Positions 22,759-63,516 of a DNA stretch of 64,000 bases are shown piece after piece (positions within the stretch are counted from its first letter, which is position 1; every line of letters begins with the position of its first letter). The notes beneath the pieces are model-generated. The model had not been told where the DNA came from. It did no database searches and saw only the letters and a program-made list of their open reading frames with translations. The translations under genes were made by a program, and so were the position numbers. Source of the DNA: Amoebidium appalachense (lineage: Eukaryota; Ichthyosporea); contig CAVNZM010000009.1 in assembly GCA_963693365.1 (NCBI GenBank), forward strand, positions 3,658,001-3,722,000, written 5' to 3'.

Positions 22759-24070
22759 TTGTACGTGTGTGTATGTGTGTGTGTTTGCATGTGTGCGCGT
22801 GTGTGCACATGTTTGCGGGCGTTCGTGCATGTTGGTGTGCTTTCGTGTATGTACCCATGTGTGTGTGCGTGTGAGTATGCTGGATGCAGGGGTGTGGTAT
22901 ATTATACCGGATATCTAGTATGGATGTACACAGGTTGAGATATACGCACACGTGTACATGTATATATACCACTGTGTTTGATCTTAGGTAGGTCAGTATG
23001 CATGTCCCCCCCAGTCTTGTGCGCATGAGCATGGAGCTAAACATATGTGCACGTGCAACTTGCAGGATTATTTATGGGAAAACAGATATAATAGCCACAT
23101 GGGACCGACACGTAGCAGAGGAACCATGAGCGTTAAGTTATAGTTTTATCATGGGAAAATATGCAAGTAGCCGTGAGGTATGACTGTGGAATGCATCGAT
23201 AATCAAGTACTGTCACCCGATTGGCTCAATAGGTTTATTGGAACCGTGATAGCCATGGGACAGAACCGTGAACCGTATGTGATTGGCTCTCGTAGCCAAA
23301 AAGCACATACCGATGCGCATGTCTGAGCCGCTGTGCGAGCTCCGATATAAGGGCATGTCGGGGGCTTCAGAGCTCACTCAGTGTGCTCGGCTTACTAGGT
23401 GTAAGTAGGACTAGCACGTAACTAAGCAAAGCGTGGTCTAGTCAACCCCGTTCATTTATAAACATATTGTTTGTCACAGACACACAATTATATTATACAA
23501 CAAGGGGGACGTGGCTTCCGTGTGTATACAGAGGTGACACTTTATTTTTACAGGTCTGTGTGTTTGGCAAATGTAAATTTCAGCCCGGAGTACCGACGGA
23601 TTTGTGCACATAATGACGTCACCGATATGCACGGCCCTCTGAATAAAAGACGTGCTCAGCAGAGTCTCCGCCCAGCGGCTAATATGAAAGTAGCGGTGGT
23701 TGCTTTCATTAAGGAAATAGGCCGGGAATTAAAGGCCTTCGACGTGGCCCGGAAGTTGAGTCACTTCAAAACCCCTCATTTTTCGTGTTCCCCACATTCA
23801 AGTCACGGTGAGCAAGCAGAGCAACTCGAGTGAGGTGACAGCCCGGTGACCCCGCCCGAGTGCAAGCCGGGGCTCGAAAGGTTTTTATGATTCAGTTCAT
23901 CAAAACGTTGCGTCACCGTGACGGACGTATGCGAGGCTGAAATCTGACTGGCTGGAACCATCCAATAGCAAGTGGGATACGCACCGGATCCATCATCCAC
24001 CCTGAGGATGTCGACACAAACTTTCGTGAGCTCACAAATCCCCGACACCAAAGTGACCGAACTAATTCCA
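22710..24070. other. Intergenic with a putative second promoter
   Basis: After a GT tract (22712-22745) the sequence is mostly unique. A frame at 23471-23833 (+, 120 codons) has no family signature. It could be coding or leader sequence. The promoter-like part is listed separately. Confidence 0.45.
23216..23360 (+). promoter_or_regulatory. Putative promoter with two CCAAT-type boxes and TATA
   Basis: GATTGGCTC at ~23219 and GATTGGCTCTC at ~23281 are inverted CCAAT boxes. GATATAAGGGCA at ~23343 is TATA-like. A GTGTAAGTAGG donor-like site follows at ~23399. What it drives is unknown. Confidence 0.4.
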
Positions 24071-24110
24071 AGTATAAAAGGGCAAGATGTGCCACTCTCA
24101 GTCTCACTCT
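23941..24110 (+). promoter_or_regulatory. Core promoter of the beta-propeller gene
   Basis: CCAAT at 23963-23970 is followed by TATAAAAG at 24073-24080 and a pyrimidine-rich initiator-like stretch (CTCAGTCTCACTC) about 25 bases downstream. The ATG is at 24281, giving a leader of roughly 175 bases. Confidence 0.65.
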
Positions 24111-24280
24111 CTTTATTGGAGTCCACTTGAGTCTACCCCCAGGCTGAAACGAAAACCGACGTGCACCGCTCCGTACCGTGACATCTAGTTACGACAGGCA
24201 ACAACAGCCACACAATCCTAGCGAATTTTTGCACAGTCACGGCTCCGTTTTTTTTTTATTTGTAAAGTTTACTGAAAAAC

Positions 24281-25366
24281 ATGCTCAACTCGGTCGTCCT
24301 CATGCTCGCCTCGGCCTGTGCCCTGAAAGGCCTAGGCCTTGCCGCGCCCACCGGCAGCTGCAAGAGCGTCCCCCGCGTTGCCGTCGCCAACCGCGGCAGT
24401 GGAACAGTTTCAGTCATCGACGTGGGTACAAGACAGGTATTCGCAACCATCACCCTCCCTGCAAAGGCCGAGCCCATGTACATCAACGTTGTGGAGGATG
24501 AGATGTGGGTAGGGGACCGTGGAAACGACGCCATACACGTGTTTTCTATCCCCAGCTACGAGCTCAAGTGCACCATCAACACGGGCAAGGGCGTGTTTCA
24601 CAGCATGGCGACAACGACAAACAACGGCGTAAACAACAGGCGTGCGACAAACGTCTACGTTGTCAACGACGTCGACGGAACTGTGAGTGTTATTTCTGCC
24701 TCCACCTACCGCGTGCATGCCCAAATCAAGACCCCAGCCGACGTTGCCGCGGCCGGTGGGAAACCGCACGACGTGACTGCAGACCGCGAAACCATTTGGG
24801 TGACCTATTTGGGGTTCGCAGACAAAACGGGGAGCGTTGTCGCGTTCGACGCATGCACGTTCGTGGAAAAGAACCGCGTGCAGGTTGGCGGTGACCCACA
24901 CGTCGCCCAGCGGCCGAGCTCCGGCCTTTACGTTGCGAGCCAGGAAGCAAGCAAGCTCACCTTATTTGAGAAGGAGGACCTCGTAGTAGTAAAGAGCGAA
25001 GACATCCCAAGCGCGCACGGTGCTTTCCTTTCCACGAAGGGTCACTTCTACACAACGAACATTGCCGGGGCTGGGACAAACGCCGTGTGGACATTTGGCG
25101 TTTCACTTTACCCGTACGAACCGCTCAAGCTCCTGTCCAACTCTGTTAACACCACGCCACCTACACCTCACAACGTCGCTACGGACCGCGCTGAAACCGC
25201 CCTGTTTGTGACTCACTCGGGGCCTACGAGCGATTCTGTGTCCGTGTTCTCCCTGAGCAATGGCGTGCCTGTGCAGGCAAAGGGGATGGTGGTCAAGACG
25301 GGGCTTAATCCGTTTGGGCTATGGGCCTTTGAGGAGAAGGCTTGCCGCTTGTACCGGTCCGTTTAG
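24281..25366 (+). CDS. Secreted YVTN/YncE-type beta-propeller protein, 361 aa, intronless
   Basis: A single uninterrupted frame from ATG to TAG. Residues 1-~22 form a signal peptide with a hydrophobic core (VVLMLASACALKGLGLAAP), so the product is probably secreted or membrane-facing. The rest repeats blades of the type VAVANRGSGTVSVIDVGTR, NVYVVNDVDGTVSVISAST and ALFVTHSGPTSDSVSVFSL, the YVTN beta-propeller pattern seen in bacterial YncE-like and surface-layer proteins. Cys residues near both ends could pair. No catalytic residues are evident; binding or scaffold roles are typical. Unlike every neighbour it has no introns and no simple repeats, and its codons favour C/G third positions. A retrogene or transfer from bacteria are both possible. 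A proper TATA promoter and leader suggest it is expressed. Confidence 0.82.
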   Translation: MLNSVVLMLASACALKGLGLAAPTGSCKSVPRVAVANRGSGTVSVIDVGTRQVFATITLPAKAEPMYINVVEDEMWVGDRGNDAIHVFSIPSYELKCTINTGKGVFHSMATTTNNGVNNRRATNVYVVNDVDGTVSVISASTYRVHAQIKTPADVAAAGGKPHDVTADRETIWVTYLGFADKTGSVVAFDACTFVEKNRVQVGGDPHVAQRPSSGLYVASQEASKLTLFEKEDLVVVKSEDIPSAHGAFLSTKGHFYTTNIAGAGTNAVWTFGVSLYPYEPLKLLSNSVNTTPPTPHNVATDRAETALFVTHSGPTSDSVSVFSLSNGVPVQAKGMVVKTGLNPFGLWAFEEKACRLYRSV

Positions 25367-25540
25367 GAGCACTCTAGCTACATAGGTGTAATTATGATTT
25401 AATGCCCCATCCCCCCCCCCCCCCCCCCCCCCCCCCAACCCCCCACAACACACACACTCTTCTCCGCCAACCACCAACACCACCACAACCACAAACTTTA
25501 AGAGACTGTGAAAAGGATGATCAGGAACACCATGGCAGTT

Positions 25541-25662
25541 GTTTGAATACTTTGTACTTGTATATTCTCGAGCTTCCCAGGTGAACATTATCGCAATTAA
25601 CCGTTGATGTGTTTGAATACTTTGTACGTGTATATTCTCGAGCTTCCCAGGTGAACACTATC
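25541..25662. repeat. ~52-bp unit duplicated with 70-bp period
   Basis: GTTTGAATACTTTGTAC... recurs at 25541-25592 and 25611-25662 with two or three differences. It lies just downstream of the beta-propeller gene and may include its 3' UTR. Confidence 0.9.
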
Positions 25663-26152
25663 GAAAATACCGAATTTGCAGTTTAGCCGTCTCATGCGTA
25701 ACAGATGTACCGAGTACATTTCTCGGCTCGGAGGCTGTGCCGGTCATGATCAAGCTGTATTGAGGCCGTGCAAAATACCCACCCGTTGCATCACTATATT
25801 AGAAGAATCATCGTGTAAATGTAGTCAACTTCCGTTAACAATAGTGCGCGTGCTGATTAATACAGGGTGGCATTCCTTTCAATGGTTGCTTATCTGCTTA
25901 GCAGCTATTATAGCTTACAGTGAAAAGTTAAAAACTTTCAATAAAGAGCCCACTTCAAAGGGTTTATGCCTATGTACATGCCTCACGGTGTTCTTAAACT
26001 ATCATCTGATACATATTCAGGGGAATCCCCGGCCCTCCGCGAAATCCCCCCCCCCCCCCCCCCCTCCCCCCGCTACCCAGCCAGCAGTCTGCCCCGCAGT
26101 CTCCCCCGGGCCTCCGAGTCTTCCTCGTGGCACCCACCCTGCTGAGAGGGCA

Positions 26153-26185
<33 letters not shown>

Positions 26186-26575
26186 CAAGGGCGGCGGCCG
26201 CGGGGGGGGGGGGGGGGGGGGGGGAGGGGGGGAAGGGGGGAAGAGGGTAAAACGAGAAGGTGGCCTTGTCGTCCTTAGTAGCAGGCTCTAATTTTAGTAG
26301 CCTAGTGGTTGTTTGTTTATTTAGATTTAAAATTTTAACCAATATTCTGCCCCTCGTAATCATTGAACTAGCGGCCAATCATATGCATGCTTCAAGCAGC
26401 AGTTACTGAAATTTGAGGCTATCACTCACTATCTTTCTGGTATTGTGTCCCGGGCAAAATGCCGCTCGATACACAATTTATCTCCGACATTTATCATGCG
26501 GATGGTTATCTATTTTTCGAGTGCTCTTCACGGCACACCTAGAAATTATTCTAAATCAGAAACTAACCTGGATCA

Positions 26576-26631
<56 letters not shown>

Positions 26632-26673
26632 GGCGCAATGCCCAGAGCGCACACGCACACGCACAAAGGGAAA

Positions 26674-26710
<37 letters not shown>

Positions 26711-26809
26711 GCAGTCATTATATCTTACCCGCCCCATGCTTCGCAAAATTTCATCACTTCATTCTTTGTTGATTCATTCCTTCGTTTTGGGTATTACGTT
26801 TGAACCACT

Positions 26810-26862
<53 letters not shown>

Positions 26863-27565
26863 AAAAAAAAAAAAAAAAAAGGTAAGGGGGAAAAAAGAAG
26901 GGGACAAAAAAAAAAGGAAAAAAGCAAAAAGCAAAAAAAAGGAAAGAGGCCCCCGTTTACATAAGCTACTCCACCCGGTGGCATTAAAACGTGAGGGGAT
27001 GTGTGTGCAAGGGACGAACACAAAAAGGAAAAAAATAAATGCAAACCCCCCTGTGTTTGAAAAACAAAAAAAGGATTAAGGGTTCCATGTTTTTTAAAAA
27101 AAAAAGTTTACTCATTTTTCTGTAAATCTGTTGCAACACAGCAATCCAAAAAAAACTGCCCAGGCAGTTCGAAGAACCCGAATACCCCATGCGTTTCCCG
27201 GTATTTTTGCACTTTCGGTCGATGGAGAAACCCACTAGAGGCTGGGCAGGTACAAGGGTTCCCCGGGTGTTTTGTGCAGGTTGTCCTGTTCCTGTGACGG
27301 GTTAAATTAAAATCAATACTAATTTAACATTTTATATAGTACACATGTAATGCAGAAACACAAAGAAAACAGTAGCGGATAACCAACACTACATTTCAGT
27401 TGGGATGGGGATGCATATTTTTCTTATTTTTTTTTGCCCGATGATTATTACTTAGCTGGTGGTAGAATTTAGCGGCGGGAGGGAGAGGGGGAGGGGGGGG
27501 GGGGGGGGGGGATGACTCCACTCCAACGAAGAACTTGTTTTGGGTTTTTAATCGGTCTTTTTTTT

Positions 27566-27614
<49 letters not shown>

Positions 27615-28286
27615 CGAGTCGGTTATAACAAGGCACACAGGAAGGAGCGTCAAGACAATGAAAAGTGCCATTCAAACTCACATGCACTAAGCAGCATCAG
27701 TAGAGAAAACCTGTTGATTGGGCATGGGAGAATAGGAGCAAAAGAGAGAGAGAGGGGGGAAGGAAGGAGTGGGAGGAGGGGAGGAGGTGGGAGGAGGAGG
27801 TGGGAGAGAGGGACGAATAGGGAGAGCAGAGGAGTGAGAGTGGTGTATGCGGGTGCGTGCGGGAGTACGGGGACAGCGAAGAGGGTGGGGTGTGTGTGTG
27901 TGTGTGTGTGTGTGTGTTGGGGGGGAAGGGGGGGGGGGGGGAGGGGAGGGAGGGGGGGGGGGGAGGGAGGAGGTTGGAGGACGGCAAATGTGTATTTCCC
28001 AATGTGCCAGGTGTGTTAGCGTACATGGGCACACCCACACGCATGTGGTCGCACATGCATGTCGGTGTTTTGCGTGCATGTGTGCACCTGTGTGTGTGTG
28101 TGTACGTGTGTGTGTGTGGACGTATATATGTGTGCACGTGTGTGTATATATATGTGTGTGTGCAGGTGTGTGCACGTGTGTGTATATATATGTGTGTGCA
28201 GGTGAGTGCACGTGTGTGTATATATATGTGTGTGCACGTGTGTGCATGTGCGCATGTGTGCGTGTGTGTGTGTGTGCGTGTGCGCA

Positions 28287-28332
<46 letters not shown>

Positions 28333-28420
28333 CATGTGTGTGTGTGTGTGTGTGTGAGTGTGTGTGTGTGTGCGCGCATGTGTGTGTGTGTGTGCGTGTG
28401 TGTGTGTGTGCGTGTGCGCA

Positions 28421-28472
<52 letters not shown>

Positions 28473-28513
28473 TGTGTGTGTGTGTGTGTGTGAGTGTGTG
28501 TGTGTGTGCGCGC

Positions 28514-28591
<78 letters not shown>

Positions 28592-28716
28592 GTCGCACGC
28601 ACATGTTAATTTTTGTGTGCACGTCTACACGTGTGTGTGTGAGTGTATGTGTTTTTGTGCACGTGTGTGTGTGAGTATGTGTGTGTGTGTGTGTGTGCAT
28701 GCATGCACGTACACAC
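25663..28716. other. Intergenic or 3' part of the PDE gene; no exon recognised
   Basis: Contains (TAA)n at 26155-26183, a 53-base C run (26577-26629), C-run/A-run and T-run/G-run composites (26812-26880, 27559-27614) and GT-rich minisatellites from 27894. If the PDE has a short terminal coding exon it should be here on the minus strand. Confidence 0.45.
28130..28580. repeat. Higher-order GT minisatellites
   Basis: At 28134-28240 a ~38-bp unit containing GTGTATATATATGTGTGTGC repeats three times. At ~28265-28515 a longer unit of ~120 bp, marked by TGCGCATGTCTGTG and GTGCGCGCATGTG, repeats about twice. It then runs into a plain GT tract (28519-28580). Confidence 0.8.
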
Positions 28717-49963
<21,247 letters not shown>

Positions 49964-52174
49964 TAACCTACGAACTCCGTCCCCTAAAACGCACGCACAA
50001 GAACTTGAAATCAATTATTCCCATGCGGAGCCAAACTCGCCTCCCTTCCGTTATAGAACAGATCTGTGTTTTTTTTTCAGAACGCCATTCAAAGTTGATC
50101 CTCTACGAGCTGCGAAAAGAAGATAGATGCCAGTGGAAAGCACATCAGTAATCATTCAAGGTAAAAACACTTGTATTTGGGCAATTCAGTATACTATGAG
50201 TGTTGTTCCACTCGCGAGAAAACGTTTGCAAGAGGAGCCACTGCACGCATCTCCGGATCCCTCCCTCCATGTACGTCTGGTGTTTGTGCCGCACCGCGCC
50301 AAAAAGCATGGTAATTGTGCCAAAATGATTCGCTGAGCGGTGCTCCAATAAACTATATCATTGGATATAAACGCACTTACTCTAATATAAGTGCTATGAT
50401 TAGTTTAAAATCATTCAAACAATTTTCTATGGAATGAATTTGTTGGACCTCTCTCCGAGGCTCCCAACTTCCCCAGCACTTTTCTCTTTTCTCTTTCTCT
50501 TTCGCATCATCTCTAACCTTACTCGCACACAATCTTTCTCTCTCTCTCTATTTCTCCACCTTACGTATTCAATATATATCCTCCCTATCCTCTCTTTGTC
50601 TCTTCGCCCCCTCCTGTCTCACTCCCTCTTTCCTTCTCCCCCCTTCGACCCCATTCCCCCCCCCCACCCCCCCCCCCCCCCCCACCCCCACCCCCACCCC
50701 ACTCAAACTCCCACCCTCCCCTCTTCCCCCCCCCCCCCCCCTCCCCCCCCCTCCTGCCGCCCCCGCCCCGCCATTTTCTGCATTTCACTTTATGGCACAC
50801 ACATTATTTTTTACTTATTATCCCTTTGCTCATGCAACCCTTCCGTGGCAACTTCCTTTCATGCCCAGCTTCGTGCTGCCGACGCCCACGAGTAGAGTGT
50901 CAGTGTTTTTGAAGAAGTATCCCGTTTCTAGTGACCGGGGGTTCTTAGGGGGGAAAAGGTTGAGGCAGCAAGGAGTAGAGTGACAGCACGAGATAACTAC
51001 TTGTCGGCTCCCAGTAGAGGAAGGACTATGTGATCAAAACTGATGATGTGGTACACGAGCCGCTTGGTAGAAAGTTCGGGTGCGGGTGTGGTGAGTTTCA
51101 GGCTGTACATATGAGACTGACGAGTTGATTACCAAGCTGTCTCACTGTTTTTTGCCCGTAGAGATATGGCCATGTTGACTTTGCACCTTTGCATTGTCAT
51201 TAAACTTGTAGGTGCACGTACATTATTGCAGCATTCCCGAATGCTTTGCAGTGGGCCCACCTTAGCCTGTGTGTTAGTACTCGGCCCATTAATTGAATAC
51301 CTTCCTGTATGTCAAGGTGAATATACATGCAAATGGAATAGGTTTTTTCTTGGATGTAGAAGCCAGGTTTTAGTCACTGTCTGAAGTCAGCCACATGGCA
51401 TGCCGACAAGGACCCCTGACGCTTAATATGGCTACTGGCAGGCTGGCATTTAAACATTTGGAGTCAAATATAGCTGGATTCTCTTCAAGGCGGAAAGAAG
51501 AAACGCCCACACTCTCGCTTTCTCTATCAAGTACACTCAAACGAGTTGGTGTCGGACCGTGAGAGAGGCTTACAACAGCCGGCGCCGTCGGAGTACAAAA
51601 TAGTCTGCGCTACGTTGACTATTGACACCAGCAATCTCTGCTAGTGTCGTAGCCATTGAGTGGCTCAGTGACGTCAGTGGATAGTCTGACAAGAAAACTG
51701 AACTTCGCCGAGCGCCCAGCTCTTTGCAGAAGCACTCGTGAGAACACATACACGGACACACACCATAAAGTTTGGTTCGTTATATGAAAAAGGAAGGATA
51801 TACATACTCCATAGAAGGTAGTGAGGCTCAGAACCGGTTGTATAGGGACGTGGTTAACTCAGCTGACCACGCTTGACATCGGTTGTCCCTGATCTTGAAA
51901 AAAACTGGTTCCAGCTTCAAATTGCGTGTGTTTTTCTTTAGAAATCAAACCTTCAACACTGCTGCTTCCGGCGTCTAATGCACGATCCTATACCTCAACC
52001 AAATCTTTTGCCAGTGGGCAGTATTAACAGACTACTTGCCTGCATATCAACTTTTTGACATTGACAACACCTTAAAAAAATTCGTCTCCTCAATAGCATT
52101 TTTTAGATCCTAAAAAAAAAGTATTTTCGCGCCAAGGATTTCAATTTACACAAGCAAAAAAAAAAAAAAATCCA
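49964..52174. other. Intergenic between divergent PDE and DDRGK1 genes
   Basis: The PDE (minus) and DDRGK1 (plus) point away from each other, so their promoters should lie here. A C-rich block is at 50640-50760. The rest is largely unique sequence. Frames at 50434-50895 and 51166-51384 lack recognisable domains. No clear TATA box could be assigned to either gene. Confidence 0.5.
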
Positions 52175-52260
52175 ACTCCCCTTCATACGACATTGACATT
52201 TTCGTACACTGTATTCGACTCCCCTTCATACGACATTGACATTTTCGTACACTGCATTCG
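52175..52260. repeat. 43-bp tandem duplication
   Basis: Two copies (52175-52217, 52218-52260) differ at one base and end 21 bases before the DDRGK1 ATG, probably in the 5' UTR or promoter. Confidence 0.93.
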
Positions 52261-52281
52261 GTGATTGGGGAAGGAATCGTC

Positions 52282-60458
<8,177 letters not shown>

Positions 60459-60680
60459 GTGATTCTAAGGGATTTAAAAAAATGATTAAAAATCGATATT
60501 AGAAATCACCTTGCGGTCTAGGCTTTCTGGTCCATTTTTTTTTTTGTTTGTTTGTTTGTTTGTTTTTTGTTTGTTTTTGGAGATCGTAGTGGTTATGATT
60601 TATGCTATTGGGATAGGAAGGCTGTAATCGGCTTAAAAGGTCTGTAGAGATCTTCGCAGAATGCCCTCCAACCCCCCCCC

Positions 60681-60733
<53 letters not shown>

Positions 60734-61281
60734 ATTGATGAGTGTTGTGTTGGGTGTTGACTGTGTGGCGCGTGTTGATTGAAGTGTGACGAAGCATGAT
60801 CAATAAGTTGGATGGAAGCCGGCCATATGGAGACTATGATGAACACATATTGCGTTAGTAATGGTTTCCGTTTTTGTTTTTTTTAACTTCCATTAGCATG
60901 TATGTATGCACATGAGCAGAAAGAATGAATGTTTTTTCAACTTTTTTACAGAGCTTCCCATTCGAACTTTTATTATTCATGTCATGTACATATATGGTCA
61001 ATCGTGGAAACAAGCGTGGAAACTACGGATTGGTTGGTAAGATTTGTATCCCTTCCTGAGGTTCGGGTGGGTACATCCTAATAAACCAGCCCTAATAACA
61101 GGCTAGGAAGGACGATATTTTGAGTGTAGTTACTATGTGGTATGGTGCACTGAGCTTTTTATATTTTCGCTAAAACTAAAAGCAGTTCATGTAATTCCAG
61201 TCACACCAGAACGCTCTTTTGGGGTGGGTGGGTGGGTTTGAAGAGGGTGGGGATGAGGGGCGGGGGTGGTGGTGATAGTGG

Positions 61282-61282
<1 letters not shown>

Positions 61283-61372
<90 letters not shown>
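61283..61372. repeat. 90-base G homopolymer
   Basis: Ninety consecutive G residues, the longest homopolymer in the window. It is capable of many alternative G-quadruplexes and unlikely to be copied or sequenced at constant length. Confidence 0.95.
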
Positions 61373-61373
<1 letters not shown>

Positions 61374-61727
61374 GGGGCTGAAAAGCAAGGGATAAAGGGG
61401 AAAAACAGGTGTGCATGTGTTTGATTTGTGCGTCCGAGTGCCGTGTGTGTGGCTATTCAAAAGTGAAGGTGAAAGGGGAGAGATGTTGCACGCCATTGAG
61501 CCGATGGTAACTTTAAAGGAAATTCGAGAGGATGGACATGGTATGGTAGCTAGGCTACCAGTGGTTTACGTGGGCTCGGTACCAATAAGTAGGAATATGC
61601 TTGGGTTAGGAAGAGTTTTATTACAATTATTATTTGTTTTCATGTAACATGTTCACTTATTTTTGAAATTTTTCTTTTTCTTTTTCTTTCTTTCTTTCTT
61701 TCTATTTTAATTTATTTTAATATTATT

Positions 61728-61830
61728 TTTTTTTGTGTGTGTGTGTGGTTGTATGTGTGTGTGTGTGGTGGTGGTGGTGGTGGGGGGGGGGGGGGGGGGG
61801 GGGGGGAGGGGGAGGGGGGGGGGGGGGGGG

Positions 61831-61868
<38 letters not shown>
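61728..61868. repeat. T, GT, GGT and G tracts in series
   Basis: T-rich sequence passes into GT units, then GGT units, then G runs totalling about 80 bases (61781-61868). It is an ordered composite like others in the window. Confidence 0.93.
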
Positions 61869-61869
<1 letters not shown>

Positions 61870-62743
61870 ATAATCGTGTTATTGTGTGTGTGTGTAAACA
61901 GTGTCAACCACAAAGCATCACACAGCAGCACACATGCATACAACATAGAAATACACCTCAGGGGCCCTTAAGATTGACTGAAACTAGCACTTCAAAAAAT
62001 CTCAACATTGGCAAGCATCAGTTACATGCCTACTTTTTTAGGAAAAAAAAATTAAAAACTATACATGCGTGCACCGGTGGCCAGTTCATTCTCATTCGTA
62101 CAGAAACATAAATAATTTTAACTCCATGGCCTTTCCAGAAGGGGAGGGGGATTATTCCAACCATTATAAGTCGGTCTGTACTCTACTATTATAGCACTTC
62201 GAACGAAAAGAAATTGATTGACATATAAACACAAATAACACCCGGCTCTGCATGTACCTATATACAACACAATGTGGATATTCCGAGCAAAACCCGATTT
62301 TCCGAGCAAAAACTGATATTTCGAGCAAGTTGAACATCGTCACGCCAGAACTGACTTTTTTGCCTGCATGTATGTGCCTCTAGCCACCATCGTGGCCGTG
62401 AAACCCCACAACGCCATTTACATTCAAAACTACGAAAATGTTGAAGTTGAGAAATAAATGTAGTACAAACATGAATAAATATGAAAATCCATATTTACAT
62501 GTGCTTGACTCCAGGAAAACATTTTTTTTAAGCCCTTGTATGATTCGTCTGTAAGTGTCCCGCAATTCATACGTGCACATCGAGATCTCCGCAAGATCCT
62601 ATTAGTAACCCCTCCCCTCCCCCCTTCCCCCTCCCCCTTCTCCCTATCTCCCTTCACTTCGCCCCGACCCCCCACGCACACCCAGGCACGTGCGCACACA
62701 CGCACACACACACGCAAGCGCACACACGCATGTACGCAAGAAC

Positions 62744-62746
62744 CCC

Positions 62747-62803
<57 letters not shown>

Positions 62804-62806
62804 CAC
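62744..62806. repeat. C-run then (CA)n composite
   Basis: A C run of about 20 bases followed by about 20 CA units with one CC interruption. Confidence 0.93.
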
Positions 62807-62892
62807 ATCTCGCTGTGGCTTTCAGTTCAATTCCCTTCCCCCCTCCCCTTTTAATAAAGGAAAGGAAACATAAAATTTCAAAAAACTTCAAA

Positions 62893-63349
62893 CTACTTTT
62901 GCAATGTGCGACTATAGCTCAACACATGACTCCCCGAATTCGGATCCACCGTGTAAACCGCCGCCGTCATCCTATTTCCGGTCACCTCGACCCACCAGAA
63001 TCCAAGAACCCTGCCTTCCTGCCAGAATTTCGGGTATAGATCCGGATTTCCCAAAATGGTCGTTTTTCCCCCTGCGCCGCTAACGAAAAACGTAGTATTT
63101 CCGCAATTTTCACTTCCGGTTATCTACTGAAGAGAGTGGTCGTGTCCGGCAAAATAAGCGTCAACATTTGAACAAAATACATCTTTGAACAAATTTCGGA
63201 AAAGTGTACCGGAGGTGTAGGGGTGTCTTTCGCTTTCGGGCTGGGAGTGTGCGCTGGAACCCCCCGCGTTTCCGTGTTTTCCGTTGGACACAAATGGGTG
63301 GTGCCCAAACGCGAATTTCCAGGGTGCACGGCTTTGAGAGACCCTGTGT

Positions 63350-63380
<31 letters not shown>

Positions 63381-63443
63381 GAGAGGGTGCTGTGGATGTG
63401 TGTGTGTTGGGGGGGGGGGGGGGGGGGGGGGAGGGTGTCGTGT

Positions 63444-63516
<73 letters not shown>

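Larger units (their letters stand above)
60459..62892. other. Intergenic between convergent DDRGK1 and phosphatase genes
   Basis: The two genes converge here, so this holds both 3' ends. It contains two very long G tracts and no recognisable gene. A frame at 61411-61647 (+) is repeat-free but matches no family. Three TTTCCGAGCAAAA/TTCGAGCAA-type short repeats lie at 62278-62330. Confidence 0.5.

Noticed and set aside
26984-27240. Possible terminal exon of the PDE gene (minus)
   Set aside because: An acceptor exists at ~27240 in phase, but the peptide is Phe/Leu-rich from A/T-rich DNA and unlike PDE C-termini.
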